Shown here one piece after another: positions 1 to 7,685 of a stretch of DNA of 44,818 nucleotides. The stretch is taken from NCBI GenBank assembly GCA_029984855.1, contig JARQZL010000031.1, positions 1 to 44,818 on the forward strand, in the 5' to 3' direction. This DNA is from Archaeoglobales archaeon. GTDB taxonomy: Archaea > Halobacteriota > Archaeoglobi > Archaeoglobales > Archaeoglobaceae. The notes beneath the pieces were generated by a model that did not search any database, was not told the origin of the DNA, and saw nothing but the letters and a program-made list of their open reading frames with translations. Every line of letters begins with the position of its first letter. The stretch's first letter is position 1. The position numbers and the translations under genes are program-made.

Positions 1-186
1 CAGGACGTTTCAGAGCTAAAGAGAAGGGTTGAGACAGTTATTGCTGGACTCAGGAGAGGAGGAATTCAGGCTGAAATCCTAAACAGGGATGGAATACTTG
101 CCTTATACGATCTCATAAACTACAGGAAGATTATGCCGGCAAACTACGATTCTACAAAGCTCCTTTTAAGGGAGGTGGGGCAATGA
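1..186 (+). CDS. C-terminal fragment of an unidentified gene upstream of the VirB4-like ATPase
   Basis: The frame is open from the first base and ends with a TGA whose A overlaps the ATG of the next gene (ATGA), so the two are translationally coupled. The visible 61 residues include a basic helix followed by an alternating hydrophobic stretch (segments RVETVIAGLRRGG and ALYDLINYRK). That pattern loosely recalls the helix-strand N-terminal part of VirB4/TraC proteins or a PrgI-type membrane subunit. I cannot identify the family from the tail alone. Its position makes a role in the same secretion apparatus likely. Confidence 0.6.
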   Translation, partial: QDVSELKRRVETVIAGLRRGGIQAEILNRDGILALYDLINYRKIMPANYDSTKLLLREVGQ

Positions 187-2048
187 GGACAGTTTCAGCT
201 GCTGTTAACGATAATACACAAGCAGGTAGGAAAAATGTAACAATAAGAAGAAAAGAGAAGAGAGTAAAGAAGAGGAGTCTTCTTCCAAAGCTTCTCGACA
301 GAGATGGACATAGAGAGGAAGTGGATAGAAGTATAATAGCACCTGAGCTAATAGAGGTGGAGAAGGGGCTGATAACGGTAAACGGTAATCCAATGGTTTT
401 GAGCTACATCTCTGTCTACCCGGCAAAGGTCTATGAGGGCTGGATTGCCGATGAATTTGCTTGGAAACCGTTCAGACTCGATTTCTCCCAATTCATCGAG
501 CCCGTGAGCGAGGAAAGAGTTATCGCAGAGCTGAACAGGAAAATCACCTCGCTTGAAGGCAAGCTTGCCGAGATGAGGAGGAAGGGGAGAATAGATACTC
601 AGCACATAGAACAGGAGCTCGAATACCTCTACAGATACAGAGAGGAGCTTACAGCAAGGAGGATAAGGCTGTTCACCTTGAGCACGTACTTCGCAATTTC
701 TCCCTTAAAGAATGACAGGGAGGCTGCTGAAGATGCACATGCGGAGTTCATGCAGAAGATGAAGTCTAAAGGTGCCCAGCCGAAAAGGATCAGATACAGG
801 ATGCTCGATGCATTCAAGTGCTTTCTTCCCGAAGGTAAAGATTTGCTCAGAAGGAGAATACTCGTTGACAGCGATGCTGCTGCTTCATGCTTCCCATTCG
901 TTTTTCCTACTATCATGCACCCCACCGGCGTACTCTACGGCTTCGATGCAGCGACTCGAGTTCCAGTCATCATAGACAGATTCAGCTTCGCCGGCCATAA
1001 CGAAATTGTAGTCGGGAAAATTGGAAGCGGAAAATCATTCTTTGTTAAGCTTGAAATGCTGAGGTGGTTCATAAACGATCCTAAGATCAAGATATTCCTC
1101 GTTGATCCCCTTGGTGGATTCACGGACTTGGCCGAGGTTCTTGGGGCTCAGAGAATCGTTGTCGGAAAGGCTACAATGAACCCACTAGACATCATAGTTC
1201 CGGAGGGCAAAAAGCCGGTTGATGTGCTGAGAGAGAAACTAATGGCTTTAATGGAGTTTTTCTCCACGTTTTTCGAAGAAGAAGTTGGAAGCCCAATGGA
1301 CAAGACTGAATCTGGTGTACTAAGAAAAGCTATACAGAAGACGTATGAGGAGAAAGGATTTGGAACTCCAGAGTTTGAACCGCCTATAATAGACGATGTG
1401 ATTGCAAAGCTTGACGATGTTGCTGAAAATCAGGAAGAGCAGAGTGCTGCTGCAAGGCTTAAGTCATCATTACAAGCTTTCTCGCAGAAATCTGAACTGG
1501 GAATGTTTAACGGCAGAACAAACGTGGACATCTACGGTAGAATAGTTTACTTCGACTTCAGCGAGGTTGAAGGAGTTGTGAGAAGTCCTCTCTTACTGCA
1601 TGCAGTGTTAACGTGGATTGATTCGAGAGTGAGAGGAGAGAGTGGCAGAAAGATCGTCGTAATAGATGAGGCACACTACTTCATGAGATACAGGCAGATC
1701 AGAGCGTTTCTGGAGAGGAGTGTGAGACACTCGAGGCACTACAAAGTTGGATATACTCTGATCAGCCAGAGCTTTGAGGAGTTCGTAGGGCATGAGGAGG
1801 GGAGAGTGATCTTAACGAACGCAAACATAGTTGTAATCTTTAGGCTCGATTCTATCCCGCAGGAGGTCAAAAAGATCCTGAACATCTCCAGTTTTGGAGA
1901 GAGGTTTGTAAAGGAAGCTGCACAGGGTAAAACTTCCGGATACTCTTCAGCCCTCATAGCTATTCCAGGGGAGGGGAACTATCACGTTAACGTGCTCGCA
2001 TCTCCGGGTGAATTAGAATTTCTGGGAACCGCTGGGAGAGGAGTTTGA
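183..2048 (+). CDS. VirB4/TraC-type conjugation ATPase
   Basis: This 621-residue protein is probably the motor ATPase of a type IV secretion or conjugation channel at the inner face of the membrane. A basic N-terminal tail is followed by a VirB4-like N domain with a predicted coiled coil at about residues 115-160. The RecA-like motor carries a Walker A at about residues 278-285 (GKIGSGKS) and a Walker B at about 490-496 (VVIDEAH). Length and order match complete VirB4/TraC proteins, so the upstream fragment is a separate gene. The start is firm: GGAGGTG lies just upstream and the ATG overlaps the preceding stop. It overlaps the next gene by a few bases. HerA-type ATPases are more distant relatives, but the long N domain favours VirB4. 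Confidence 0.82.
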   Translation: MRTVSAAVNDNTQAGRKNVTIRRKEKRVKKRSLLPKLLDRDGHREEVDRSIIAPELIEVEKGLITVNGNPMVLSYISVYPAKVYEGWIADEFAWKPFRLDFSQFIEPVSEERVIAELNRKITSLEGKLAEMRRKGRIDTQHIEQELEYLYRYREELTARRIRLFTLSTYFAISPLKNDREAAEDAHAEFMQKMKSKGAQPKRIRYRMLDAFKCFLPEGKDLLRRRILVDSDAAASCFPFVFPTIMHPTGVLYGFDAATRVPVIIDRFSFAGHNEIVVGKIGSGKSFFVKLEMLRWFINDPKIKIFLVDPLGGFTDLAEVLGAQRIVVGKATMNPLDIIVPEGKKPVDVLREKLMALMEFFSTFFEEEVGSPMDKTESGVLRKAIQKTYEEKGFGTPEFEPPIIDDVIAKLDDVAENQEEQSAAARLKSSLQAFSQKSELGMFNGRTNVDIYGRIVYFDFSEVEGVVRSPLLLHAVLTWIDSRVRGESGRKIVVIDEAHYFMRYRQIRAFLERSVRHSRHYKVGYTLISQSFEEFVGHEEGRVILTNANIVVIFRLDSIPQEVKKILNISSFGERFVKEAAQGKTSGYSSALIAIPGEGNYHVNVLASPGELEFLGTAGRGV

Positions 2049-4690
2049 AGAGTGTGATGAGCATGCTGGGATTACTAAAAAAGCTTAGAAAGAGTAAAAA
2101 ATTAGATTCTGAGCATGTACAAGAAAGAAGGGAAGTTAATTATGAAGAACTCTTAACCAACAAGAGGTATGGTGATCCGCTGTATCTGGGCGTATACACT
2201 GACAATATAAGGGGAGACATACACGTTCCAATTAACTTTCAGGACAGATTCCGCCATGTATTCATCTGCGGCGCCACTGGATCGGGGAAGAGCACTCTTC
2301 TCGTTAACATGATCGTCCAGGACATGCACGCTGGCCACGGACTCTGCTTTATCGATCCGAAAGGTGATGCCATTGAAGAAGTTCTCATGCGAGTGCCGGA
2401 GCACAGAATCGATGACGTAATCTTAATCGATCCGGCAAATTACGATAAAGTAGTTGGATTGAACTTCCTTGAATTGCCTAAGAAGAATTTGAGCGATGCT
2501 CAGCTGAATGCAATCAAGGAGGTAATAGTCAGCGACCTCGTAGCTTTAATGAAACAACAGACGAAGATCTGGGGTGAGAGGTTCGGTAGAATTTTTGAAA
2601 CATTAATCAGAGCTATACTTGACTTCAATGAGAGAGCGTCAGAGGAGGATCAGCTGACGTTTCTCGATCTGTATGTTCTTCTTACGGATGAGGAGATAAG
2701 GAACAAGTTTGCAGACTCTGTGAAGGATCCAATCATCAGAGAGTATCTGCTGAAGATAAACGAGATGAAAGAAGATGTGATGGAACCTGTTATTAGACGT
2801 TTGAACGATTGGGTTATGAATAAAGTTGCCAGACAGATTGTTGCACATAGAAAGTCATCATTTGATTTCAGAGAGGCTATCGACTCTGGAAAAATAATCT
2901 TGGTGAGAATTCCAAAGGGTGAAGTTGGAGAAGCAATAATGCAGCTCGTAGGCTTGACAGTTATTTCAAAGATATGGGCTGCCGCAAAGTCGCGAGTCGA
3001 TACGCCACCAGAAGAACGAGTCCCATTCTTCCTATACATCGATGAATTTGCGAATTTTGCGTTTGAAGGTTCAACTTTCGATGAAATTCTATCAGAAGCG
3101 AGAGCTTTTAAGCTCGGGTTAATTCTGGCTACTCAATATCCAAGCCAGCTCTCTCACGAGGTAAGAGAAGCTGTCTACGGAAACTGTGGAACGATCATTA
3201 CTTTCAACCCTCAGAACCCCAACGATGCAAAGGTTCTGATAAAGAGGTTTCCGGGTGTGAAGGATGAAGATCTGCTATCTTTGGGCTTGTATACTGTAAT
3301 GCTACGTTTAATGGTAAGAAATGAGCTATCAGATCCATTTATAATCAGAACTTATCCGCCTACAACCCCAATCAGGAGCAGAAGCGAGATCAACAGAGTT
3401 ATCGAGAGATCTCTTTCGCTTTACGGCAGAGAGCGTATCTCGGAAATGGATCTCTCTGCAAGCCTGAGAAGAATCAAGGAGATGAGCAGGTTCTCGCTGA
3501 AAGATGGTTTTGTGGATGAAATGGTCGAAGTCCTTTACAACCTCGTTATCAAGGGTTTGGAGCTAAATTACAGAAATTTTGCTGAGGAGGCAAAAAGGAG
3601 GGCAATAAGTGTTACTGAGCAACAATACGCCAATCTTTTGGAAATTTTTGATAGAATGGACCTGATAGAACTCAGAAGCGAACTCGTTAAGGGGAAGTAT
3701 ACAGCCAATCAAAAGCCCGATAAAATTAGATCTTACTTCTGGGACGGCAAGTTCAACACAATTCTTGCTGGCTTAATTGACCATAGAAAGCTTGTTGAGA
3801 GAGTTTACGAGTTCTTCACCCAGCTCGGGTTTGTTGTTGAAGTTCCCGTAGCTAGAGATGCTTACATGCCCGATCTACTGCTGAAATACCCTGCTGCGAT
3901 GAACTATCAGGAGATGGACAAAGTTTACAGGGAGATGAATAAGAGTGGAGCATGGCAATTAACGAGAGGGAGGGAGGCAGCTGTTGAGATAGAAACGACA
4001 ACACACACCCGTCCCGGGCAGCTATTGATGAAGTTGAAGAAAGCGTACAGCTCTGGCAGAGTTGCAATATTCGTTGTAATGGGTTCTGGAACTACCGTAA
4101 AAGAGTATACGTCAGTTGCAAGGCAGATACTTCAGGTTCTTACAGATATGAGGGGCAGAAGTGGTTTCTATACTACCGATGAGCCGGAGAGGGATCACAG
4201 GGGCAGAAAGCTTTGGGTGAACAAGCATAGTGGCGAGATAGCGTATGAATCAAACGGTATGCTGTTTAACGTTAAAACCAACGAGTTAGAGTGTACAGTT
4301 AGAGAGGCTAAAGACAAGGGCTGGACTGTTAAAAGGACGGTTTTCGACCCGTACAAGGAGTTTGGAGACGTTATGCCTGAGCAAGGCAGAGATTTTATCG
4401 TGCTTATCTTTCCACCAGATGATTTCGATTTTCCTGTTGTGCAGGTGATAAGAGCGGGAACCGGATTCAAGCTGATTCCGGTAAGGAGGAGTGATTCGGA
4501 GTTCTGGAGAAGGACAATGGGAGAAGAGACTGCAGGAGGAAGAGAACTTACTCCAGCTTTAGAGTATGCGCTTAAGAAGTACTTGAAGGGCGAAAAAGTA
4601 AGCGATGGGAACATAAAAAGAGAGATAGATGAAGATAGGCTGGAAGAGTTGCGTAGGATATTTCAGGATGAGGACAATGACGAAGAATGA
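2045..4690 (+). CDS. VirD4/TraD-type coupling ATPase fused to a PD-(D/E)XK-like domain
   Basis: This 881-residue protein (counted from TTG 2045) has no obvious N-terminal membrane segments. Walker A is G76-T84 (GATGSGKST, K82) and Walker B ends at D333-E334 (LYIDEFANF), followed by a conserved ATQYPSQL sensor motif, as in VirD4/TraG coupling proteins that bring DNA to the secretion channel. After about residue 440 a helical, winged-helix-like stretch leads to an extension (about 590-690) that reads like a restriction-endonuclease fold: helix, a PD at 609-610, a strand with E648-I-E650, a helix, then a hydrophobic strand. The last about 190 residues are unassigned and the tail is acidic. The start is ambiguous: TTG 2045, GTG 2054 and ATG 2057 all follow GGAGAGGAG. 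The ATPase call is strong; the nuclease call is by eye. Confidence 0.8.
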   Translation: MKSVMSMLGLLKKLRKSKKLDSEHVQERREVNYEELLTNKRYGDPLYLGVYTDNIRGDIHVPINFQDRFRHVFICGATGSGKSTLLVNMIVQDMHAGHGLCFIDPKGDAIEEVLMRVPEHRIDDVILIDPANYDKVVGLNFLELPKKNLSDAQLNAIKEVIVSDLVALMKQQTKIWGERFGRIFETLIRAILDFNERASEEDQLTFLDLYVLLTDEEIRNKFADSVKDPIIREYLLKINEMKEDVMEPVIRRLNDWVMNKVARQIVAHRKSSFDFREAIDSGKIILVRIPKGEVGEAIMQLVGLTVISKIWAAAKSRVDTPPEERVPFFLYIDEFANFAFEGSTFDEILSEARAFKLGLILATQYPSQLSHEVREAVYGNCGTIITFNPQNPNDAKVLIKRFPGVKDEDLLSLGLYTVMLRLMVRNELSDPFIIRTYPPTTPIRSRSEINRVIERSLSLYGRERISEMDLSASLRRIKEMSRFSLKDGFVDEMVEVLYNLVIKGLELNYRNFAEEAKRRAISVTEQQYANLLEIFDRMDLIELRSELVKGKYTANQKPDKIRSYFWDGKFNTILAGLIDHRKLVERVYEFFTQLGFVVEVPVARDAYMPDLLLKYPAAMNYQEMDKVYREMNKSGAWQLTRGREAAVEIETTTHTRPGQLLMKLKKAYSSGRVAIFVVMGSGTTVKEYTSVARQILQVLTDMRGRSGFYTTDEPERDHRGRKLWVNKHSGEIAYESNGMLFNVKTNELECTVREAKDKGWTVKRTVFDPYKEFGDVMPEQGRDFIVLIFPPDDFDFPVVQVIRAGTGFKLIPVRRSDSEFWRRTMGEETAGGRELTPALEYALKKYLKGEKVSDGNIKREIDEDRLEELRRIFQDEDNDEE

Positions 4691-5736
4691 TCATGATCAA
4701 GCTATCTGTTCGCAATATAGGGTTGGCTTATCCAATTCTCCAGCTAACACCAGCTCCTCCTTTGCTTAGATTAAGCGGGGCAGAGGCTGGATTTCTTCTT
4801 GCTCATGTTACGAAGAGTAAGCTAGATAGGGCTTGTATCATTGCTGCAAGTATTGCCCTCAGAAGGGATAGAATAGTAGAATCCACGCTTGTTAAGGAAA
4901 CAACTGAGAAACTAAAAGAGTTTGATATTGCTGATAGGATAGCGGGAATTGCTGTGAGAAGGCTTAAGAAGATGGGAATTTTAAGAGGAGATAAAATCTT
5001 ACGAGCTCCTAAAGGCAAGGAAAGAACGATTTCTTTTTACGATGATATGCTGTTTTTAGACTACATTTCAAAAAAGATGAAGGGTTTTGTCTGGTTTAAG
5101 GAAGAAACGTTACTCATAGATGGTGTTGCACTTGCCTATGCGTACTTAAAGAGCGAGCTAAACACAACTCTTAGGGCTGCGAGGCTCTTTGCCGATGAAC
5201 TCAGCAGACAATTCGTGCCAAAAGGGGTTCTAAAGAAAAGGCATGCAAACTTACTTTCAAAGTTTATGACTATGGATGTAGAAGTTTGTAATGATTGCCT
5301 TAGCGGAGAAGAAGAGATTGCTGTGAGAAGCTGTGAAGTTGTTCCAGCCCTTCATAGGTTACTTTCGACAAAAACTGGGAGAGTCGAAGTTAAGCTTCTA
5401 AGGCGAAATCGCTGCAAGTATCCTTCAGGTAAGGTGAAAGAAAAGGTTACAGCAAGAGACGCTCAGAAAAATCTACCTAAAACTGTAAAGAGAGTGTCAA
5501 TTATTGATCCGGAGTTGCTCAGCGTTGCTGACTTTCCTTCTAGTTCTTTCGTTGCTGGTAAACTTTGCGGACTTGCAGTCAGTCATGCTTTGAGTAGATT
5601 GAGGAAGGAAGATGCTATTGCTGCTGATGCTATACTTCAGACAGCTTATAATATAAGCAGGGAAGAGCTAGTAATATCGTTCAGAAACGTTGCAAAACAG
5701 GTATTGGATATCTTTAGGGCGACATTAAGTACGTAA
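4687..5736 (+). CDS. Unrecognised 349-residue protein, last gene of the conjugation-type module
   Basis: Its ATG overlaps the stop of the coupling-ATPase gene (ATGA), so it is probably made in step with it. I do not recognise the family. The N-terminal part is helical and basic, and the middle has a Cys-rich patch (C201, C204 and a third Cys near 217) that could bind a metal. The C-terminal about 80 residues are Ala-rich amphipathic helices vaguely like a cyclin-fold repeat of TFB proteins; this likeness is weak. There are no signal peptide or membrane segments, so it is probably cytosolic. It may be an accessory DNA-processing or regulatory factor of the element, by context only. Confidence 0.6.
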   Translation: MIMIKLSVRNIGLAYPILQLTPAPPLLRLSGAEAGFLLAHVTKSKLDRACIIAASIALRRDRIVESTLVKETTEKLKEFDIADRIAGIAVRRLKKMGILRGDKILRAPKGKERTISFYDDMLFLDYISKKMKGFVWFKEETLLIDGVALAYAYLKSELNTTLRAARLFADELSRQFVPKGVLKKRHANLLSKFMTMDVEVCNDCLSGEEEIAVRSCEVVPALHRLLSTKTGRVEVKLLRRNRCKYPSGKVKEKVTARDAQKNLPKTVKRVSIIDPELLSVADFPSSSFVAGKLCGLAVSHALSRLRKEDAIAADAILQTAYNISREELVISFRNVAKQVLDIFRATLST

Positions 5737-5854
5737 GTAATTCTACCAAAATTTTAATTTTGCCAACGAATAAAAACCATAACAATTTTATCCTACCAAA
5801 AAGTGAAGGAAATGATAAAGAGAATTTGGGGCTGGCTCTACACCTTTTCCTTTA
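5737..5854. other. AT-rich boundary between the element and tRNA-Cys
   Basis: This non-coding stretch is the likely junction between element and chromosome. A short frame on the plus strand starts at ATG 5812 and runs through the antisense of the tRNA to a stop at about 5907, giving a PGPGFEPG-type reading. That reading is like the tRNA-overlapping part of SSV-type integrases. It is only 31 codons long with no integrase N domain before it, so I treat it as a tRNA antisense artefact or, at most, a decayed remnant. No direct repeat of the tRNA end is visible. Confidence 0.35.
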
Positions 5855-5925
5855 AGCCAGGGCCCGGATTTGAACCGGGGTCCGCGGATCTGCAGTCCGC
5901 TGCATAGCCCCTCTGCCACCCTGGC
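5855..5925 (-). tRNA. tRNA-Cys (GCA)
   Basis: Read on the minus strand the sequence folds as a full cloverleaf. The acceptor stem is GCCAGGG paired with CCCTGGC, the anticodon stem GCGGA/TCCGC encloses loop CTGCAGA (anticodon GCA), and the T arm is CCGG-TTCAAAT-CCGG. The discriminator base is U, as conserved in tRNA-Cys. CCA is not encoded and there is no intron. Its 3' end faces the conjugation-type module, so its 3' half is the probable attachment site of that element. Confidence 0.95.
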
Positions 5926-5959
5926 CTGCGTATTATCGGTTGGCCTTTGAACTCAACGA

Positions 5960-5969
5960 TTATTTAAGG
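5960..5969 (-). promoter_or_regulatory. TATA box of tRNA-Cys
   Basis: On the minus strand CTTAAATAAT lies about 35-40 bases before the mature 5' end of the tRNA, which would place transcription start roughly a dozen bases upstream of the tRNA. It fits the archaeal TATA consensus. No clear BRE was checked beyond the adjacent purines. Confidence 0.5.
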
Positions 5970-5979
5970 ATTATGGTGC

Positions 5980-6171
5980 TCAGCGGCATCGCCCTTCAGA
6001 CCTGACAAGCAGATATATTATAAGGGCAACTATTCCTCCTACAAGCCCGGCAATCAGCCATAAAATCGGTTTGGTATCATCACGGTATCTTCTCCTCGCA
6101 TCGGTGTACATGTAGTATGCGATTACGAGCGATACGACCAGCCCTATCAGATACATAGTCTCTTTTGGCAT
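5980..6171 (-). CDS. Small two-helix membrane protein
   Basis: This is a 63-residue protein. Two hydrophobic segments (about residues 6-22 and 35-56) are separated by a basic, Tyr/Arg-rich cytoplasmic-type loop (TDARRRYRDD), so it is probably a hairpin in the membrane with both ends on one side. No enzymatic motif is visible. The ATG at 6171 is served by the shared TATA region at 6203-6215. It is divergently oriented from the ChlI-like gene. The family is not recognised; small proteins of this hydrophobic hairpin type are common in archaea. Confidence 0.6.
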   Translation of the reverse strand: MPKETMYLIGLVVSLVIAYYMYTDARRRYRDDTKPILWLIAGLVGGIVALIIYLLVRSEGRCR

Positions 6172-6202
6172 GCAAGATTAAAAAACTTCCCACCACAAGT
6201 CT

Positions 6203-6215
6203 CTTATAATTTATA
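6203..6215. promoter_or_regulatory. Shared, near-palindromic TATA region for divergent genes
   Basis: CTTATAATTTATAG reads as a TATA box on both strands. On the plus strand it lies about 23-25 bases before ATG 6231, suggesting a leaderless mRNA for the ChlI-like ATPase. On the minus strand it would start transcription a dozen or so bases before the ATG of the small membrane protein. Confidence 0.5.
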
Positions 6216-6230
6216 GTGAAAGTTAGTGCA

Positions 6231-7646
6231 ATGGAGTACATATTCGAAGAAGTGATCATAAAACCATCAAACGCTCCAAAGTTTATTCTTGACGGTGAAG
6301 AAGTTGACATCTGGAGCGATGAGATGCTGAGATACCATTCAAGGAACATCATTGACTATGTTCGAGAGAACATTTACTCATACGAGAGACGGGGCGAAGA
6401 CCCGTTTGCCGAAATAGTCGGTAAGGAATCCGAGAAGGAAATGGTCAAAAACGCCCTGATGAGCAACTCAAACATCCTTTTCAAGGGCAGGAAAGGTTAT
6501 GGCAAAACTACATTCTCAAAAGCGATGGCGAAGCTTCTACCGGAGAAGCTGCTTGCTGTAAAAGACTGCAAAATTCACGACGATCCTACACACCCAACAT
6601 GCTTTTCCTGCAAGAGAAAACTCCTTGAGGAAAATGTTGTGGAGCTAACGTGGGTCCCAAGAAAGTGGATAAGGATTCCCGGTGACCCGATGATGACCAC
6701 CCGGCAGCTCATAGGTGGAATAAGCATTCAGAAAGTCAGGGAAGGATACGAGTTAGATCACCCGGAAGTCTTCACACCGGGGAGAGTTCTCAAAGCTCAC
6801 AGGGGAGTTGCTTACTTCGATGAGCTTGGAGCAATCCCTTCTGCACTTCAAACTCTTCTTCACGAGCTGCTTGAAGAGAGGCAGATAACAACACCTGAAG
6901 GTGACATAATCCCCATGAAAATTGACACAATATTCGTTGCTTCAACAAATCCCGCAAACTACAAGGGGGTTGCGGACATAAAAGAGCCGCTGATGGACAG
7001 AGTTGAAGAGATACCTATAGGCCCCCCTGAAACGCTGAAAGAGGAGATAGAGATAGCACTCAGAAATATGAGTCTTAAGGAGGGAGCGATTCTTCCAGAA
7101 TGGCACATGGACATTCTCGCAAGAACAGTGAGGTATGCAAGAAACAGGGAACTTAAAGTTTCGGGACAGATAGAACTTGAGCCTTCGTGCAGAGCCACTA
7201 TCAAGCTCTTCGATCACCTAAGGGCTTCAGCAACGAGAAGAGGCCATAAGGCTGCCATGCTCTCAGATTACGGCAACCAGTATGAGGTTGTAAAGCTCGG
7301 AATGAGGAGCAGGATCGGGCTTGAATACGATGATGGAAACGAGAAAGATTCTGTGATAGAGAACCTTGTTGAGGAGGCAATAAACAGAACAGGCAGCAGA
7401 ATATACACAGCAATTCCGAAGGAGAGCTTTGGAGTGATAATGGAGGAAATTTCCACATTTGATGAAATAGACGTTGAAAAGCAGAACCCGGAGGATATGG
7501 AGAACGTCTGGAAGGTTATTCTTCTGCTGGCCAGAAGACCTGAAGAAGTAATGTCAGCATTTGAAATTCTTCTTGAGTCTATAAGGAGATGCACAGGGCT
7601 GATCGAAAGGATCTCTCCAGGAAAATACGCATATGCAGGATCATAG
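6231..7646 (+). CDS. ChlI/BchI-like (magnesium-chelatase-type) AAA+ ATPase
   Basis: This 471-residue MoxR/ChlI-clade AAA+ ATPase probably works with the VWA protein encoded directly downstream, in the way ChlI pairs with ChlD to remodel or metallate a client. The P-loop is GRKGYGKTT (about residues 80-90). It is followed by a Cys/His-rich insertion (KDCKIHDDPTHPTC, then FSCKRK) that could hold a zinc or Fe-S centre. The Walker B region is VAYFDELGAI, and a sensor ASTNPANYKG and an arginine-finger region follow. I chose ATG 6231 over GTG 6216 because the TATA box sits about 25 bases before it. The client is unknown; no cobalamin or chlorophyll genes are adjacent. Confidence 0.75.
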   Translation: MEYIFEEVIIKPSNAPKFILDGEEVDIWSDEMLRYHSRNIIDYVRENIYSYERRGEDPFAEIVGKESEKEMVKNALMSNSNILFKGRKGYGKTTFSKAMAKLLPEKLLAVKDCKIHDDPTHPTCFSCKRKLLEENVVELTWVPRKWIRIPGDPMMTTRQLIGGISIQKVREGYELDHPEVFTPGRVLKAHRGVAYFDELGAIPSALQTLLHELLEERQITTPEGDIIPMKIDTIFVASTNPANYKGVADIKEPLMDRVEEIPIGPPETLKEEIEIALRNMSLKEGAILPEWHMDILARTVRYARNRELKVSGQIELEPSCRATIKLFDHLRASATRRGHKAAMLSDYGNQYEVVKLGMRSRIGLEYDDGNEKDSVIENLVEEAINRTGSRIYTAIPKESFGVIMEEISTFDEIDVEKQNPEDMENVWKVILLLARRPEEVMSAFEILLESIRRCTGLIERISPGKYAYAGS

Positions 7647-7685
7647 CCGGTAAAATTATAACAATTGAAGAATTAATAGAGGATT

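Larger units (their letters stand above)
1..5854. mobile_element. Right part of an integrated conjugation-type element next to tRNA-Cys
   Basis: Four co-directional, overlapping genes end 118 bp short of the 3' end of a tRNA-Cys gene. Two of them are the hallmark ATPases of type IV secretion and conjugation (VirB4-like and VirD4-like), which are not housekeeping genes in archaea. The 3' ends of tRNA genes are standard integration targets. The left end and any integrase lie outside the window, so neither the size of the element nor a direct repeat can be confirmed. That the element is integrated is inferred from gene content and position. Confidence 0.6.

Noticed and set aside
5812-5907. Short plus-strand frame across the antisense of tRNA-Cys taken as an int(N) fragment
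   Set aside because: Any tRNA antisense can give a GFEP reading, and there is no integrase N domain ahead of it.
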